A stretch of 56,349 bases of DNA from Bacteroidota bacterium (lineage in GTDB: Bacteria > Bacteroidota > Bacteroidia > Chitinophagales > Saprospiraceae), in contig JAGVTV010000055.1 in assembly GCA_019136675.1 (NCBI GenBank), forward strand, positions 1 to 56,349. The letters run 5' to 3'. The notes under the pieces were generated by a model. The model was not told the DNA's origin, made no database searches, and worked only from the letters and a program-made list of their open reading frames with translations. Below are positions 18,401-26,812 of the stretch, one piece after another. Each line of letters begins with the position of its first letter. Positions within the stretch are counted from its first letter, which is position 1. The translations under genes and the position numbers were made by a program.

Positions 18401-19887
18401 CCGCTGGTGATTCTTTCGGATTTGGTATTGCCAAACTGGAAATAGTAAGGGCCATTAACAGGTGGATTTCCGGCCGCATCAGCAAGTGCAAACATGACTG
18501 TATAGGTTACGTTTGCAGCTCCTGAACAGTCAAAAATATTGATGGGAGCATGAGCAATCCAGCTTCCTGTACATGTGTACGGATCAGCAGATATGATCGA
18601 ACTGATGGTAAAATTAGGTGCACATGGGGCAACAGTGATATCAGGATCAGCAGGAATGGTCGCTGAAGGTCCTTTGTCATCTACAACCTTGATAATCTGA
18701 TATTTGGTAGAAATTCCACCTGAACACCAATCAAGCACTGTCCAGTTACGAAGCACCTTGAAGCTATTGGTGCAAATATCTATCCTCTGGTCAGAGAAGG
18801 TTGTGTTGATCTTGCAAATATTGTCAGATCCAATGATAGGATTGTAGAATGTATCGATATAGAAATCGGAAGTTCCGGTATTGTTATCACAACTGGTAAT
18901 CCAGGTTCCTTTAGCCACATCGTAGCCCACAAGGTTTCCAGCAGTACATCCTGAAGGCGTACCCGGAGTGATAGGTGTACCTACTCTATAGCCTCTGATA
19001 AATCCGGTAATATTGGAATTATCCCTTACAAACGGGGCTCCTGTTTCTTCAGGATCAGGGTATTTGTTGTTATTCTTGTCCCAGTTTGAAGTCGGGAAAG
19101 GTACATTTGCATTGGTTTTCCAATCGTTCCATGCCCATCCCCCGTCACACTGCAGATGAGGTCGGTTTCCGACGGTTCCGTCATAATTTTTAGGGAATGC
19201 AACATTAGCCAATGTGATTTTGGAGTAATAGATTACTCTCTCACAAACAGCAGACTGATTACCGCTGGCGTCTTTGGCCTGATAGCGGATGCGCCTCACT
19301 GCCCTGTTCATGTCAGTGCAGGGAAGTTCTGTGGTGACATCTGACAACGTGGTTACAGCAGAATCCGGAAGCTTGACAGTTCCGTTTCCGTTGCAGTTGT
19401 CATAGGCATCAGGTTTGCCAAAAGTAGCAGGATCCCAGCATGCAATGGTTACAGGTGCAGGACAAACAATGGTGGGAGCTAGCTTGTCTTCGATCTTGAT
19501 GGTACCCCAGCAAGAATTGTTTCCAAGCCATACCTTTACCGTAAGGGTAAGTCCTACCTGAGCCGATGTGACCCAGTTCTGGCCTACCCAAGGCAATCCT
19601 GTTTCAGGGTTGTTGCCGGTAAGCTGCAGTGCTTGTCCGTTGGTTCCGAGAACCTGAACAACATAATTACAGCCCGGACTCACGCCCTGACCTTCCAGCA
19701 TCATGTCCGGTGTGATCTGGACGACACAGTTTTCGTCCATCGATACCTGGACCAGGTTGTTGCAGGCCAGCGGACACTGGGCCTCAACCGAAGAGTACCA
19801 GGATGTCAGCAAAACTGACAACATACTCATTTTGATAATACTACCAAAACTCATACGTCTTGTTAGTGTAAATTTCTCCGATTTCAT
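15448..19887 (-). CDS. Giant T9SS type A secreted protein with dockerin and cohesin-like modules
   Basis: 1479 residues. An N-terminal export signal ends near 'SWYSSVEAQC'. A long cysteine-rich array of HYR/Ig-like domains follows, with recurrent 'DKVPPVITCPGNVIIACG' and 'VTDDFGNSNTC' patterns. Near the C-terminus are a carboxypeptidase-regulatory-like module (~1075-1122), a type I dockerin (~1122-1185; loops 'DTDPLNGVSTLDL' and 'ADINKDNKVTASDL', Ca-binding D/N spacing intact) and one cohesin-like domain (~1258-1390). The type A T9SS sorting domain (~1394-1479) has 'LDQNNPNPFSTQTTISF' and 'GVMFYELES'. It is probably anchored on or released from the outer surface. It is terminated separately from the neighbouring cohesin protein. 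A dockerin-cohesin interaction is inferred, not shown. Confidence 0.87.
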   Translation of the reverse strand: MKSEKFTLTRRMSFGSIIKMSMLSVLLTSWYSSVEAQCPLACNNLVQVSMDENCVVQITPDMMLEGQGVSPGCNYVVQVLGTNGQALQLTGNNPETGLPWVGQNWVTSAQVGLTLTVKVWLGNNSCWGTIKIEDKLAPTIVCPAPVTIACWDPATFGKPDAYDNCNGNGTVKLPDSAVTTLSDVTTELPCTDMNRAVRRIRYQAKDASGNQSAVCERVIYYSKITLANVAFPKNYDGTVGNRPHLQCDGGWAWNDWKTNANVPFPTSNWDKNNNKYPDPEETGAPFVRDNSNITGFIRGYRVGTPITPGTPSGCTAGNLVGYDVAKGTWITSCDNNTGTSDFYIDTFYNPIIGSDNICKINTTFSDQRIDICTNSFKVLRNWTVLDWCSGGISTKYQIIKVVDDKGPSATIPADPDITVAPCAPNFTISSIISADPYTCTGSWIAHAPINIFDCSGAANVTYTVMFALADAAGNPPVNGPYYFQFGNTKSERITSGPNAGKWQLTGLPLGCSWLKYTLTDACGNSRDAFTEIRVVDRTPPVAVCDEFTVVTLSNNGWAHVFAESFDDGSHDNCTDVEFEVRRTTAGCGASTTAWGEYVQFCCEDVGKEIMVELRVTDDFGNSNTCMVIANVQDKVPPVITCPGNVIIACGADTSANVLGKPVYSETALSTPYFTDNCPNPRMSWRNTGTIDNCGQGVITRTFTVTDNGGRTASCTQTITVRNNTPYNGPTTWPTSPKEVTGCMNVDTDPSKTGTPTIGAGACSQVAYTYEDQVFPFVDGVCFKILRKWTVIDWCKFAPNTDNQGYPYPSVPTTGVNMWSFTQIIKVTENVKPVIANNSKADTDAFGENCNGYVDLKNSATDCTPAAQLRWTYTIDPNNDGLAPFITGTTNDASATYPVGTHKITWTVEDMCGNQATISYTFRVNDKKKPTPYCLSELTTVVMPTTGSIEIWAKDFDKGSTDNCPVTGCGLRFTFDGFKPPVSSTEVLFNSAGTVVGQWPTTNTALLAGYEAGTYQRWLPSTCSSAKMYTCDNLGPNSEDISVWDAAGNTDYCTVTLNVQANGTACSGARMAGDITTEENAKVKDVQVSLENMDSGETKADMTDTQGHFEFASMPEQVSYKITPEKDTDPLNGVSTLDLVMIQRHILGIQKLNAASKYIAADINKDNKVTASDLVELRKLILGIYAKLPNNKSWRFLDKSVVIADIANPWGVNEYIQINNFSTSMMANDFLAIKVGDINGSAAVNANDPAVDSRTSKVLNLVASEAAYTAGETVNVNIKADNFDRIAGAQMTFDFDASSLEFAGVRAGKLNVSSDNFNVLRSSEGKIAFSWNDVDGVSAATNETLFTLEFRAITNNTISNTINLTSDITRAEAYTTDLNEIRVAFGVRTSGAGEFALDQNNPNPFSTQTTISFTLPEAGTANLTIYDVTGKVIRKVSGKYPKGRNEVTFNAEEFNAQGVMFYELESNGHKATRKMILLNR

Positions 19888-20014
19888 GAGATAATTTGAT
19901 TTAATTATAAACTAAAAATGATTCCAAATTTGTCTCAGAAATAGATAAGGGGATACTGTAGCAAAAAGGCAAGGGGATGCCTGAAAAATGGATTATTTAT
20001 TTTTAATTCAAAAA

Positions 20015-20683
20015 CTATACCAATTCATGTTCCAGTGTAAATTTTATAAGACTCATGGTGTTGCTGACCCCAAACTTTTTCATAATCCGCTTCCTGTGTG
20101 CGGAGACCGTCTGGTCACTTATGAAGAGTTCCTGGGCTATTGCCTTATTGTTTTTCCACTGGATGATCATGGACAGGATCTGCTTTTCACGCTTCGTCAG
20201 CTTTTGCTTGAGCAAAAACCTGTCTTCCATCATCTTTTTCTTTTCGGCCATCACAGCCTTTTTCTTTCTGTCAAAATCAGGTGCAAGCCTCAGGCCTTCG
20301 GCCAGATAGGTCTTGCCTGCAAGCACCGCATCGATGCATTGCAGGATTTCCAGCGAGTGGTTGGATTTTAAAACATATCCGTCCACTCCATTGATAAACG
20401 CCTCCCTGACAATGGCAGGATCATTATATGTACTGAGCACGATGATCCTTGTATCCGGCAAACTCCTGCGAAGGGTTTTAAGATAAGGTAAACCTTCAGC
20501 ATCTGCTATATTAAGTTCAGTAATCAGCAGATCGACCGGCATTTCCATGAAATTTTCCAGCTCTTCCTTTGAATATGCCATCCCCACAATCTTTATGGCA
20601 GGGAGCTTCATATCTTTTAGTATGGCCTGAATACCTTCAACAAACATTTTTTGCTGGTCGGCTAAAACGGTTTTGACGGGCAT
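20015..20683 (-). CDS. LuxR/NarL-type regulator with a degenerate receiver domain
   Basis: 222 residues from 'MPVKTVLADQ'; the longer frame adds an unlikely 32-residue leader. Order: receiver-like domain (~1-120), linker helix, then LuxR helix-turn-helix ('LTKREKQILSMI', 'IAQELFISDQTVSAHRKRI'). The receiver has lost its phosphorylation site: the usual 'DD' after strand 1 is 'DQ', and the acceptor Asp at the end of strand 3 is Glu ('DLLITELNI'). The switch Ser/Thr ('VLST') and Lys ('GYVLKS') remain. It probably works without, or differently from, histidine-kinase phosphotransfer. No sensor kinase is adjacent. Target genes are unknown. Confidence 0.85.
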   Translation of the reverse strand: MPVKTVLADQQKMFVEGIQAILKDMKLPAIKIVGMAYSKEELENFMEMPVDLLITELNIADAEGLPYLKTLRRSLPDTRIIVLSTYNDPAIVREAFINGVDGYVLKSNHSLEILQCIDAVLAGKTYLAEGLRLAPDFDRKKKAVMAEKKKMMEDRFLLKQKLTKREKQILSMIIQWKNNKAIAQELFISDQTVSAHRKRIMKKFGVSNTMSLIKFTLEHELV

Positions 20684-20995
20684 ATAACCAATGTTTTTTT
20701 GTGTATTAAAAAATGTAAAACTCGTGTGTACAATAATCCACAGGTGTAAATGACAATTTATATGCCAATTTTGAACCACTTCCCGAAGGCTGTTGGCGAG
20801 ACGGATAGAACTAAAAGTAAATTATTATATATATTTATGTCAATAAGGACATAATATATGATCTTTATTTATAATGTGTATATAAATATTTTTTGGCCAA
20901 AGGTAATTGGCTGTCAACTTCTATTTGATAAACAAAGATGAATGAAAAATTCCGGTGCAGGGTCGTATGGTAAGAATGTGAGCGGGGCTCAGGAA
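20684..20995. other. AT-rich gene-free interval upstream of the LuxR-type regulator
   Basis: This 312-base region has long A/T tracts. On the minus strand a TAnnTTTG match (TACCTTTG at 20898-20905) lies next to a TTGGCCAA palindrome, ~215 bases before the regulator's start. If used, it would give a long leader. No TTG is seen at the proper -33 distance. No other gene was found. Confidence 0.35.
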
Positions 20996-22228
20996 TCAGG
21001 AATGGTAGGCATCCCTGCTATACACAGGATTGCTTCTCAGGCTCCTGTATTTTTCAAGCAGACGCATGGCATTAACACCATGGTCGTAGTAGTTTTCAAC
21101 AAATGCTCTTGCTGCTTCTCCGATTGCCTTTTTGTCGGCTTTGCCCGAAACAACCTCGGAAATACGGTCCACAAATGCCTGAGGGGTATCGGCTTCCAGT
21201 AAATGAACGCCGTCTTCGGCATGAATACCTTCCTTGCCAAGGGCCGTGGTTATGACCACCTTACCCAATGCCATACCTTCAAGTATCTTGACACGCATGC
21301 CGCTGCCCGAAAACAAAGGTACGATCATCATACTGTGCCTGTCGACAAAGTCAATACCATCTGTTACTTCACCATGTACGATAACATTGGGAATATTTAG
21401 GTTTTTCAGCGTATCCGGTGTATTTCTGCCTGCAATGTGAAACTTAATGCCGGGATGACTCTGGTGGACCAATGGCCACACTTTTTCGAGAAACCACATC
21501 AGGCCCTCCATATTGGGTATCCAATCCAGGGCACCTATAAAACAAATGTCATTTCCGGTTTCACGTCTTGTCACCTTGGTATAGTTTTTCATGTCCAGCC
21601 CGATGGGCGAGGCCATGGCCCCGTTTTTATACCCGAGTGTCTTGAATTGCTTCAGGTCGCGTTCGGATACCGCTACCAGGTAGTCGTACTTGTTAAGGTG
21701 CTCGAGCTCATACTTCTTGAGCTTCCGGGTGAGGTACTTGAGGTACCACTTTTTGGGCAGAAACCGGGTATTGGATGAAATCCTCTCCCATATTTCAAAT
21801 TCTACGTTGTGGGCCCTCATAGTAATGATCGCATTGGAATGCTCCTTGATCACATCCACATAGGGTGCGAGGTACAATGTCTCCAGTTGCACCACATCAT
21901 AATGGTTATTACGGAGCAGTTCGACCAGCTTATTTCTGAAATCCGGGCAAACAAACCTACTCACATGGTAAGAGTCACTGCTAAAAAGATTTTTGAAGGC
22001 ATCTATGGCCCGAATGGAATTATCCAGGGCTGTGACATGAATTTCGCGGTAGTGGTTAAACTCTGCAGGTAATTCGCTGAGATCCATGTAGTGCTTGGAT
22101 GTATTCATACTAAGCAATGAGATCTCACAACCCAGGTTATGGAGAGCATTGCTAAGGTATGTTACGGCTATCGATTCTCCATCCTTGAGGGGATAGGGAA
22201 ATTTCTTGCACAACTGGAGGATCTTCAT
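20996..22228 (-). CDS. Glycosyltransferase, GT4/GT-B family
   Basis: 410 residues with the two-domain GT-B pattern. The N-terminal nucleotide fold starts 'MKILQLCKKFPYPLKDGESI' and the middle has 'ICFIGALDWIPNMEGLMWFL'. The C-terminal donor domain has 'IKFHIAGRNTP', 'VIVHGEVTDGID', 'VPLFSGSGMRVKILEGMALG' (the E of the EX7E-type element) and 'VVITTALGKEG'. It likely transfers a sugar from a nucleotide donor in envelope or exopolysaccharide synthesis. It stands alone here, so the acceptor is unknown. A -7 box lies ~40 bases upstream of its ATG. Confidence 0.87.
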   Translation of the reverse strand: MKILQLCKKFPYPLKDGESIAVTYLSNALHNLGCEISLLSMNTSKHYMDLSELPAEFNHYREIHVTALDNSIRAIDAFKNLFSSDSYHVSRFVCPDFRNKLVELLRNNHYDVVQLETLYLAPYVDVIKEHSNAIITMRAHNVEFEIWERISSNTRFLPKKWYLKYLTRKLKKYELEHLNKYDYLVAVSERDLKQFKTLGYKNGAMASPIGLDMKNYTKVTRRETGNDICFIGALDWIPNMEGLMWFLEKVWPLVHQSHPGIKFHIAGRNTPDTLKNLNIPNVIVHGEVTDGIDFVDRHSMMIVPLFSGSGMRVKILEGMALGKVVITTALGKEGIHAEDGVHLLEADTPQAFVDRISEVVSGKADKKAIGEAARAFVENYYDHGVNAMRLLEKYRSLRSNPVYSRDAYHS

Positions 22229-22265
22229 AAAAACGTAAGGTATCGGTTCTTATTTAATCGGTCGA

Positions 22266-22273
22266 CAAAGGTA
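22266..22273 (-). promoter_or_regulatory. Putative -7 promoter box for the GT4 glycosyltransferase
   Basis: The minus strand reads TACCTTTG, matching TAnnTTTG. A CTG, not the expected TTG, lies 20 bases upstream. The gene start is ~40 bases downstream. Confidence 0.4.
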
Positions 22274-22513
22274 ATTATTAATCCCAAATAAACCAGCATT
22301 ACAATTTTTATTTTTGGCTGCTCCGGGACATCCTGATCTTCCGACTTGAATAATATTTTTGTTTCGAATCTTAAACTTGGGTCAGTTTAAAAATATTGCC
22401 TGATTTATTAACAATTTGTTAAAAAATTATTATATGAATATTTTATATATTTTAAATACTATTTTACAATTGTTTATATATTATAAAATATCAAAATTTT
22501 ATAGTCGTGTCTT

Positions 22514-23440
22514 TTAGATCTTCTTTTGAAGGATGTCCTTAAGTGCCATTGAAACATCCGGATAGCCAAAATCAAAACCTTCACTTTGTAACTTCTCAGG
22601 CACCACACGATCCGAATTAAGGAGAACAGTGGACATCTCGCCCATTAAAAGTCTCATGATAAAAGCCGGGACCCCCAACAAAACACCAAACCTGCCGGTG
22701 GCTTTGCTAACCGCATCTGTAAGTTGTCTGCAAGTCGTCTCAGCAGGGCTCACGGCATTGTATATACCTGAGGCGTGCCGGTTTTCCATGCACCATATGA
22801 TCATCCTGCAAAGATCTGTGATGTGAATCCAGGGGTAGTACTGGCTTCCGTCTCCAAAATACCCGAAAATCCGTAAAAAGCGTGTCATCAGAAATTTAGG
22901 CAAGGCCCCTCCCCTGCTGCTCAATACAATGCCAATCCTGAGGATGCAGGTTCTGTCGCAAGTCGCACCCGCTGCCTTAGACGCATTTTCCCACAGATGA
23001 CACGAATCTGCTAAAAATCCGGTACCCCTATCGGTTTTTTCTGTCAGTTTCTCCGTACCGCGGTCGCCGTAGTATCCCACCGCAGAAGCGGCAATATAGC
23101 AATCCGGGCGGCAGTTATTTTCAGACAACCACTTTTGCAATGTGGCCGCACTGTCTACCCTGCTAGAAATAATAGCCCTTTTCCTGGATTCTGTCCACAA
23201 CCCATCGGCTATACCTTCTCCTGCCAGATTAATAACGATTTCCGGTGCGGGCACGTCGCCTGATATCTCACGGGTTGTTACATTCCAGGGTACAACGACA
23301 CCCTGACTACCGGTTTTTCCGGAAGCACTTCTGCTTAGCAGATAAACGTCATAACGCTCCTTGTCCAGCATACCCGTGAGGTGGCGGCCTACAAGTCCTG
23401 TCCCTCCGGCGATAAGAACCCTGATTTTATTTTCTGCCAT
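22514..23440 (-). CDS. TIGR01777 family NAD(P)-dependent epimerase (YfcH-like)
   Basis: 308 residues, an extended SDR-like protein. The Rossmann motif is 'VLIAGGTGLVGRHLTGML'. 'VINLAGEGIADGLWTESRKR' is the family-specific segment, and 'YIAASAVGYYGDRG' carries the active-site tyrosine. 'ILRIGIVLSSRGGALPKF' and 'PWIHITDLCRMI' follow, and the DUF1731 tail ('LNSDRVVPEKLQSEGFDFGY') ends the protein, all in family order. The biochemical role of the family is poorly defined; in several bacteria it is linked to cell-division or envelope phenotypes. It is divergent from the ABC importer genes and probably monocistronic. Confidence 0.9.
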   Translation of the reverse strand: MAENKIRVLIAGGTGLVGRHLTGMLDKERYDVYLLSRSASGKTGSQGVVVPWNVTTREISGDVPAPEIVINLAGEGIADGLWTESRKRAIISSRVDSAATLQKWLSENNCRPDCYIAASAVGYYGDRGTEKLTEKTDRGTGFLADSCHLWENASKAAGATCDRTCILRIGIVLSSRGGALPKFLMTRFLRIFGYFGDGSQYYPWIHITDLCRMIIWCMENRHASGIYNAVSPAETTCRQLTDAVSKATGRFGVLLGVPAFIMRLLMGEMSTVLLNSDRVVPEKLQSEGFDFGYPDVSMALKDILQKKI

Positions 23441-23600
23441 ACATCTTTGACTTTAAGATTAGAGATACAACAAACAATGTATCCAGAATCTGGTTTTCTA
23501 ATCAGTCTTTTTTAGCTGAGACGGCCGACAATTCTGCGGAAGCGGTAGAGAATTTTATAAGCCATTTATATAATGTTCTGAACTATATCGTTAATTATCC

Positions 23601-23608
23601 TATTTTTG
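23601..23608 (+). promoter_or_regulatory. Putative -7 promoter box for the peptide ABC importer operon
   Basis: TATTTTTG matches TAnnTTTG. A weak -33 (CTG) lies 20 bases upstream. The chosen ATG of the solute-binding lipoprotein is 69 bases beyond. Confidence 0.45.
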
Positions 23609-23676
23609 CATAATAGCAGATCACAGGCTTTAAATGGCCCTAGCACCCTTAAAATTTGCATCAATTGACAGGAACC

Positions 23677-25437
23677 ATGACATCACCCCGAATTATTTAT
23701 TTGGCCATCATTGGCTTTTTGCTGTTGCTGACCTCATGCAGGCCCGAAAAACAGGAAGATCTCGACACTGTGCACATAAGGCTAAAGAAAGACCCGGAAA
23801 GAATCAATCCGCTTGTATTCCCTAATCCAGTGGCCAGGGAAGTGTACCAGTACCTGCACCTGCCCCTGGCAGATTATGACCCGCAAAGTCTCCAGCTCAC
23901 CCCTCTGCTGATAGATAGGATACCGGCTGAAATGCCCATTGATACAGGTAAATACAAAGGCGGAATCTACTTTGATATCAACATAAGCCAACAGGCAAAG
24001 TGGGACAATGGTACCCCGGTCACTGCAGCTGATTATGCCTTTACCTTGAAGGCCATCAATCTTCCGCTGACCAATGCAGGTAAATACAGAGAGATTACTC
24101 AGAACATAGCAGATATAGTAACTTATCCTGAGGACCCAAAAAAATTACGGGTGATTTTTGCCCGGGACTATATCAATGCCCTCGAAACTGCAGTCAATAC
24201 TGAGATTTACCCCAAATATTTTTATGACAGTCTGGGTCTCCTGGACAAATATGCCTTTGGCCAGTTTACGGCTGAAAATGAGGACATTCTGAGACAGGAT
24301 AGCACCATTGTCAGATTTGCACGGGCATTTAACGGGGTGGAATTTTCATCATCAAGAATCTCCGGGTGTGGTCCCTACCGCTTTGTCTCCTGGCAACCCA
24401 ATCAGACAGTTGTTCTGGAGAAAAAACCACAATATTGGGCCGCCGGAAGCATGGTACCTTCCCTCATGCAAGGTCCTGGGAAGATAGTTTTTCATATCAT
24501 CCCTGACGAGGTCACTGCCGTGTCCCAGCTCAAGGCCGGCAACGTCGATGTCATAAACGAGATATCTGCCGAAAGTTATGTAGCCATGCAGGAAGATGCA
24601 ACGATGAAAGACAAATTCAGCTTTTTTCACCCGTCCCTTATAAAGCAATATTATATCAATATCAACAACCGGGACAAAATTTTAAAAGATAAAAATGTGA
24701 GAATGGCACTTGCCCGCCTCACTGACGTGGATAATATCCTCAAAAACATCGAAAACGGAATGGGAATACGTGCCACAGGACCTATCCATCCCCTTAAGAA
24801 AACGTACAATGAAAAAGTGACTGCGGTAGCATACGACCCTGAAAAGGCCAAACCTCTGCTGACAGAAACAGGATGGAAAGATACTGACAACGACGGTATC
24901 CTGGATAAAGTCATCGATGGTAAAAAGCAGGCCCTTGAACTTGAGATCCTTATCTCCGGCCAGGAACTGGGCCGCAAATTATCGTTAATGCTGCAGGAAA
25001 ACGCCAGGAAAGCAGGCATTAAGATCAATATCAAGGAAAAGGACTTCAAACTCATACGCACCGAAAACCTGAAGCCAAGGAATTTTCAGCTTGTGCCATC
25101 AGTATTGTCGCAAGACATTATTGCCTGGGATGATCTGAGCAGGTGGCATTCGGAAAATAATACGCCTGACGGGTCCAATGATATGTCCTACAGCAACAGC
25201 CGGGTAGACGATATGATTGACAGAATCCTCACCACCAAATCCGATACGGCACGCATCACTTTGTACAAAAAGATACAGGAAGAAATAGCCGGTGATCAGC
25301 CCGTTATTTTTCTTTACTGCCCTGAAGAAAAGATTGTTATAAGCAGGAAATGGGCAGCCACGGCTTCGGCCAAACGTCCCGGCTATATGGCCAACACATT
25401 TGCTAAAGCCGGCGAAAAGGCAACAACAAACAAATAA
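23677..25437 (+). CDS. ABC importer solute-binding lipoprotein, family 5 (OppA/DppA-like)
   Basis: 586 residues from 'MTSPRIIYLAIIGFLLLLTSC', a signal peptide with a lipobox ending in the lipidated Cys; an earlier TTG lacks support. The mature part shows the SBP_bac_5 pattern: 'NISQQAKWDNGTPVTAADYA', 'GCGPYRFVSWQPNQTVVLE', 'QLKAGNVDVINE', 'NVRMALARLTDVDNILKNI' and 'LLTETGWKDTDNDGILDKV'. Family 5 proteins bind peptides, nickel or similar solutes and deliver them to a DppBC-type permease. Two permease genes follow at once (7-base gap, then a 4-base overlap), so this is a three-gene operon. No ATPase gene accompanies it. Confidence 0.9.
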   Translation: MTSPRIIYLAIIGFLLLLTSCRPEKQEDLDTVHIRLKKDPERINPLVFPNPVAREVYQYLHLPLADYDPQSLQLTPLLIDRIPAEMPIDTGKYKGGIYFDINISQQAKWDNGTPVTAADYAFTLKAINLPLTNAGKYREITQNIADIVTYPEDPKKLRVIFARDYINALETAVNTEIYPKYFYDSLGLLDKYAFGQFTAENEDILRQDSTIVRFARAFNGVEFSSSRISGCGPYRFVSWQPNQTVVLEKKPQYWAAGSMVPSLMQGPGKIVFHIIPDEVTAVSQLKAGNVDVINEISAESYVAMQEDATMKDKFSFFHPSLIKQYYININNRDKILKDKNVRMALARLTDVDNILKNIENGMGIRATGPIHPLKKTYNEKVTAVAYDPEKAKPLLTETGWKDTDNDGILDKVIDGKKQALELEILISGQELGRKLSLMLQENARKAGIKINIKEKDFKLIRTENLKPRNFQLVPSVLSQDIIAWDDLSRWHSENNTPDGSNDMSYSNSRVDDMIDRILTTKSDTARITLYKKIQEEIAGDQPVIFLYCPEEKIVISRKWAATASAKRPGYMANTFAKAGEKATTNK

Positions 25438-25444
25438 GACCATC

Positions 25445-26812
25445 GTGGGCAGATACCTCATCAACAGGATCATTTTAATATTGCCCACTCTGTTACTGGT
25501 AATGTTGGCGGCATTTGCCATCAGCAGGTTTATCCCCGGAGACAAGGCCGAGTCCATGATGGCTCTTCAAGGCATCAATCCTGACAGTCCTGTCGCAGAC
25601 AAGGAATACAAACGCCTTTATACCGAACTTGGGCTTGACCTGCCAACATTTTACTTTTCCATTGTTCCGGAATTTTATCCTGACAATGCCAATGCCATAC
25701 ATAACCTGAAGCTGAAAAACCAAATCCGAGAACTCCTCCAACAAAAATGCAGGTATGATGACATCCAAAAATTTCTGGCTGCAAAGGAGACCCTGGTCAG
25801 TGAACTAAAAGGAAGCAGCGACAGCCTGACATATAAACTGCTTAATACGGTCATGTACGAACCCAATGTAGCTGCCCTCAACACCTTTGTTGAAAACTAT
25901 AAAAATACTACTGCACTCACGTCATTGGCATCCTGGCCGTCATACATCACAGGCTTTGAACAGATGAAGAGCAATATTGCCGGATGTTATCGTCCGAAGT
26001 GGGTCTGGCATGGAGTTAAAAACCAGTTTCACCGCTGGTTTTCCGGGGCCATAATGGGCGATTTTGGTATATCGATCAAAGACGGGCGGCCTGCCTTGCA
26101 AAAGATATCTGCGGCACTTGGCTGGACATCCGTCCTCGTTTTTCTTAACATCCTGCTCACCGTGCTTATTGCAGTACCATCGGGTCTTCTTGCCGGCTAC
26201 CGGGCTGGAGGTGCTTTTGACAGGTGGTCAGGCATTTTATGGCTTGCATTGTATTCTGTACCAGTATTCTGGCTGGCATCTATGCTGATCGTATTTTTTA
26301 CGCTGGAGACCGGCACTGAGTGGTACAGGATTTTTCCGGTCCCGGGTACCTGGCACACCGCCGATGGTGCAGGCCTGATCGCATTTTTATTTCAAAATGC
26401 CGGACAGCTGGCCCTACCTGTGATTTGCCTTGTGGCCAATGACATAGCTCAGCTAAGCCGGATGGTAAGAGACAATGTAGTAAACCAGATCTTCAGGCCG
26501 TACGTCCTGCAGGCAAAATCAAAAGGGTTGAGTTCAGGCGAAGTATTGATAAAACATATCCTGCCTAATGCTCTCACTCCGGTCATCACCTCAATAGGGG
26601 GCAGAATTCCCGCCAGTCTTTCCGGTGCTTTGGTTGTAGAAATCATTTTTAACATCCCGGGAATGGGAAGACTGTTATATGACAGCATCCGGTCAGCAGA
26701 CTGGAATGTGGTGTTTGGAGTGGTAGTAGTTATTTGTTTGTTTACCATAGTATTTCTGCTGATTACCGATATGGTCTACGCCCTCGTCAACCCCAGGATC
26801 AGGCTATCATGA
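25445..26812 (+). CDS. ABC importer permease, DppB/OppB type
   Basis: 455 residues from a GTG placed 7 bases after the lipoprotein stop; the longer TTG frame overlaps it. TM1 is 'IILILPTLLLVMLAAFAI', with the DppB-type 'RFIPGDKAESMM' after it. A ~150-residue insertion precedes TM2, making the protein longer than the usual 310-340. The C-terminal BPD_transp_1 core holds 'GDFGISIKDGRP', the EAA-type loop 'YVLQAKSKGLSSGEVLIKHI' and 'LSGALVVEIIFNIPGMGRLL'. It forms half of the membrane channel. Its stop overlaps the next start by 4 bases, indicating coupled translation. Confidence 0.9.
   Translation: MGRYLINRIILILPTLLLVMLAAFAISRFIPGDKAESMMALQGINPDSPVADKEYKRLYTELGLDLPTFYFSIVPEFYPDNANAIHNLKLKNQIRELLQQKCRYDDIQKFLAAKETLVSELKGSSDSLTYKLLNTVMYEPNVAALNTFVENYKNTTALTSLASWPSYITGFEQMKSNIAGCYRPKWVWHGVKNQFHRWFSGAIMGDFGISIKDGRPALQKISAALGWTSVLVFLNILLTVLIAVPSGLLAGYRAGGAFDRWSGILWLALYSVPVFWLASMLIVFFTLETGTEWYRIFPVPGTWHTADGAGLIAFLFQNAGQLALPVICLVANDIAQLSRMVRDNVVNQIFRPYVLQAKSKGLSSGEVLIKHILPNALTPVITSIGGRIPASLSGALVVEIIFNIPGMGRLLYDSIRSADWNVVFGVVVVICLFTIVFLLITDMVYALVNPRIRLS

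Noticed and set aside
11924-19887. Cellulosome-type degradation complex
   Set aside because: Cohesin-like and dockerin modules exist, but no glycoside hydrolase, carbohydrate-binding scaffoldin layout or sugar-uptake locus is present in the window.
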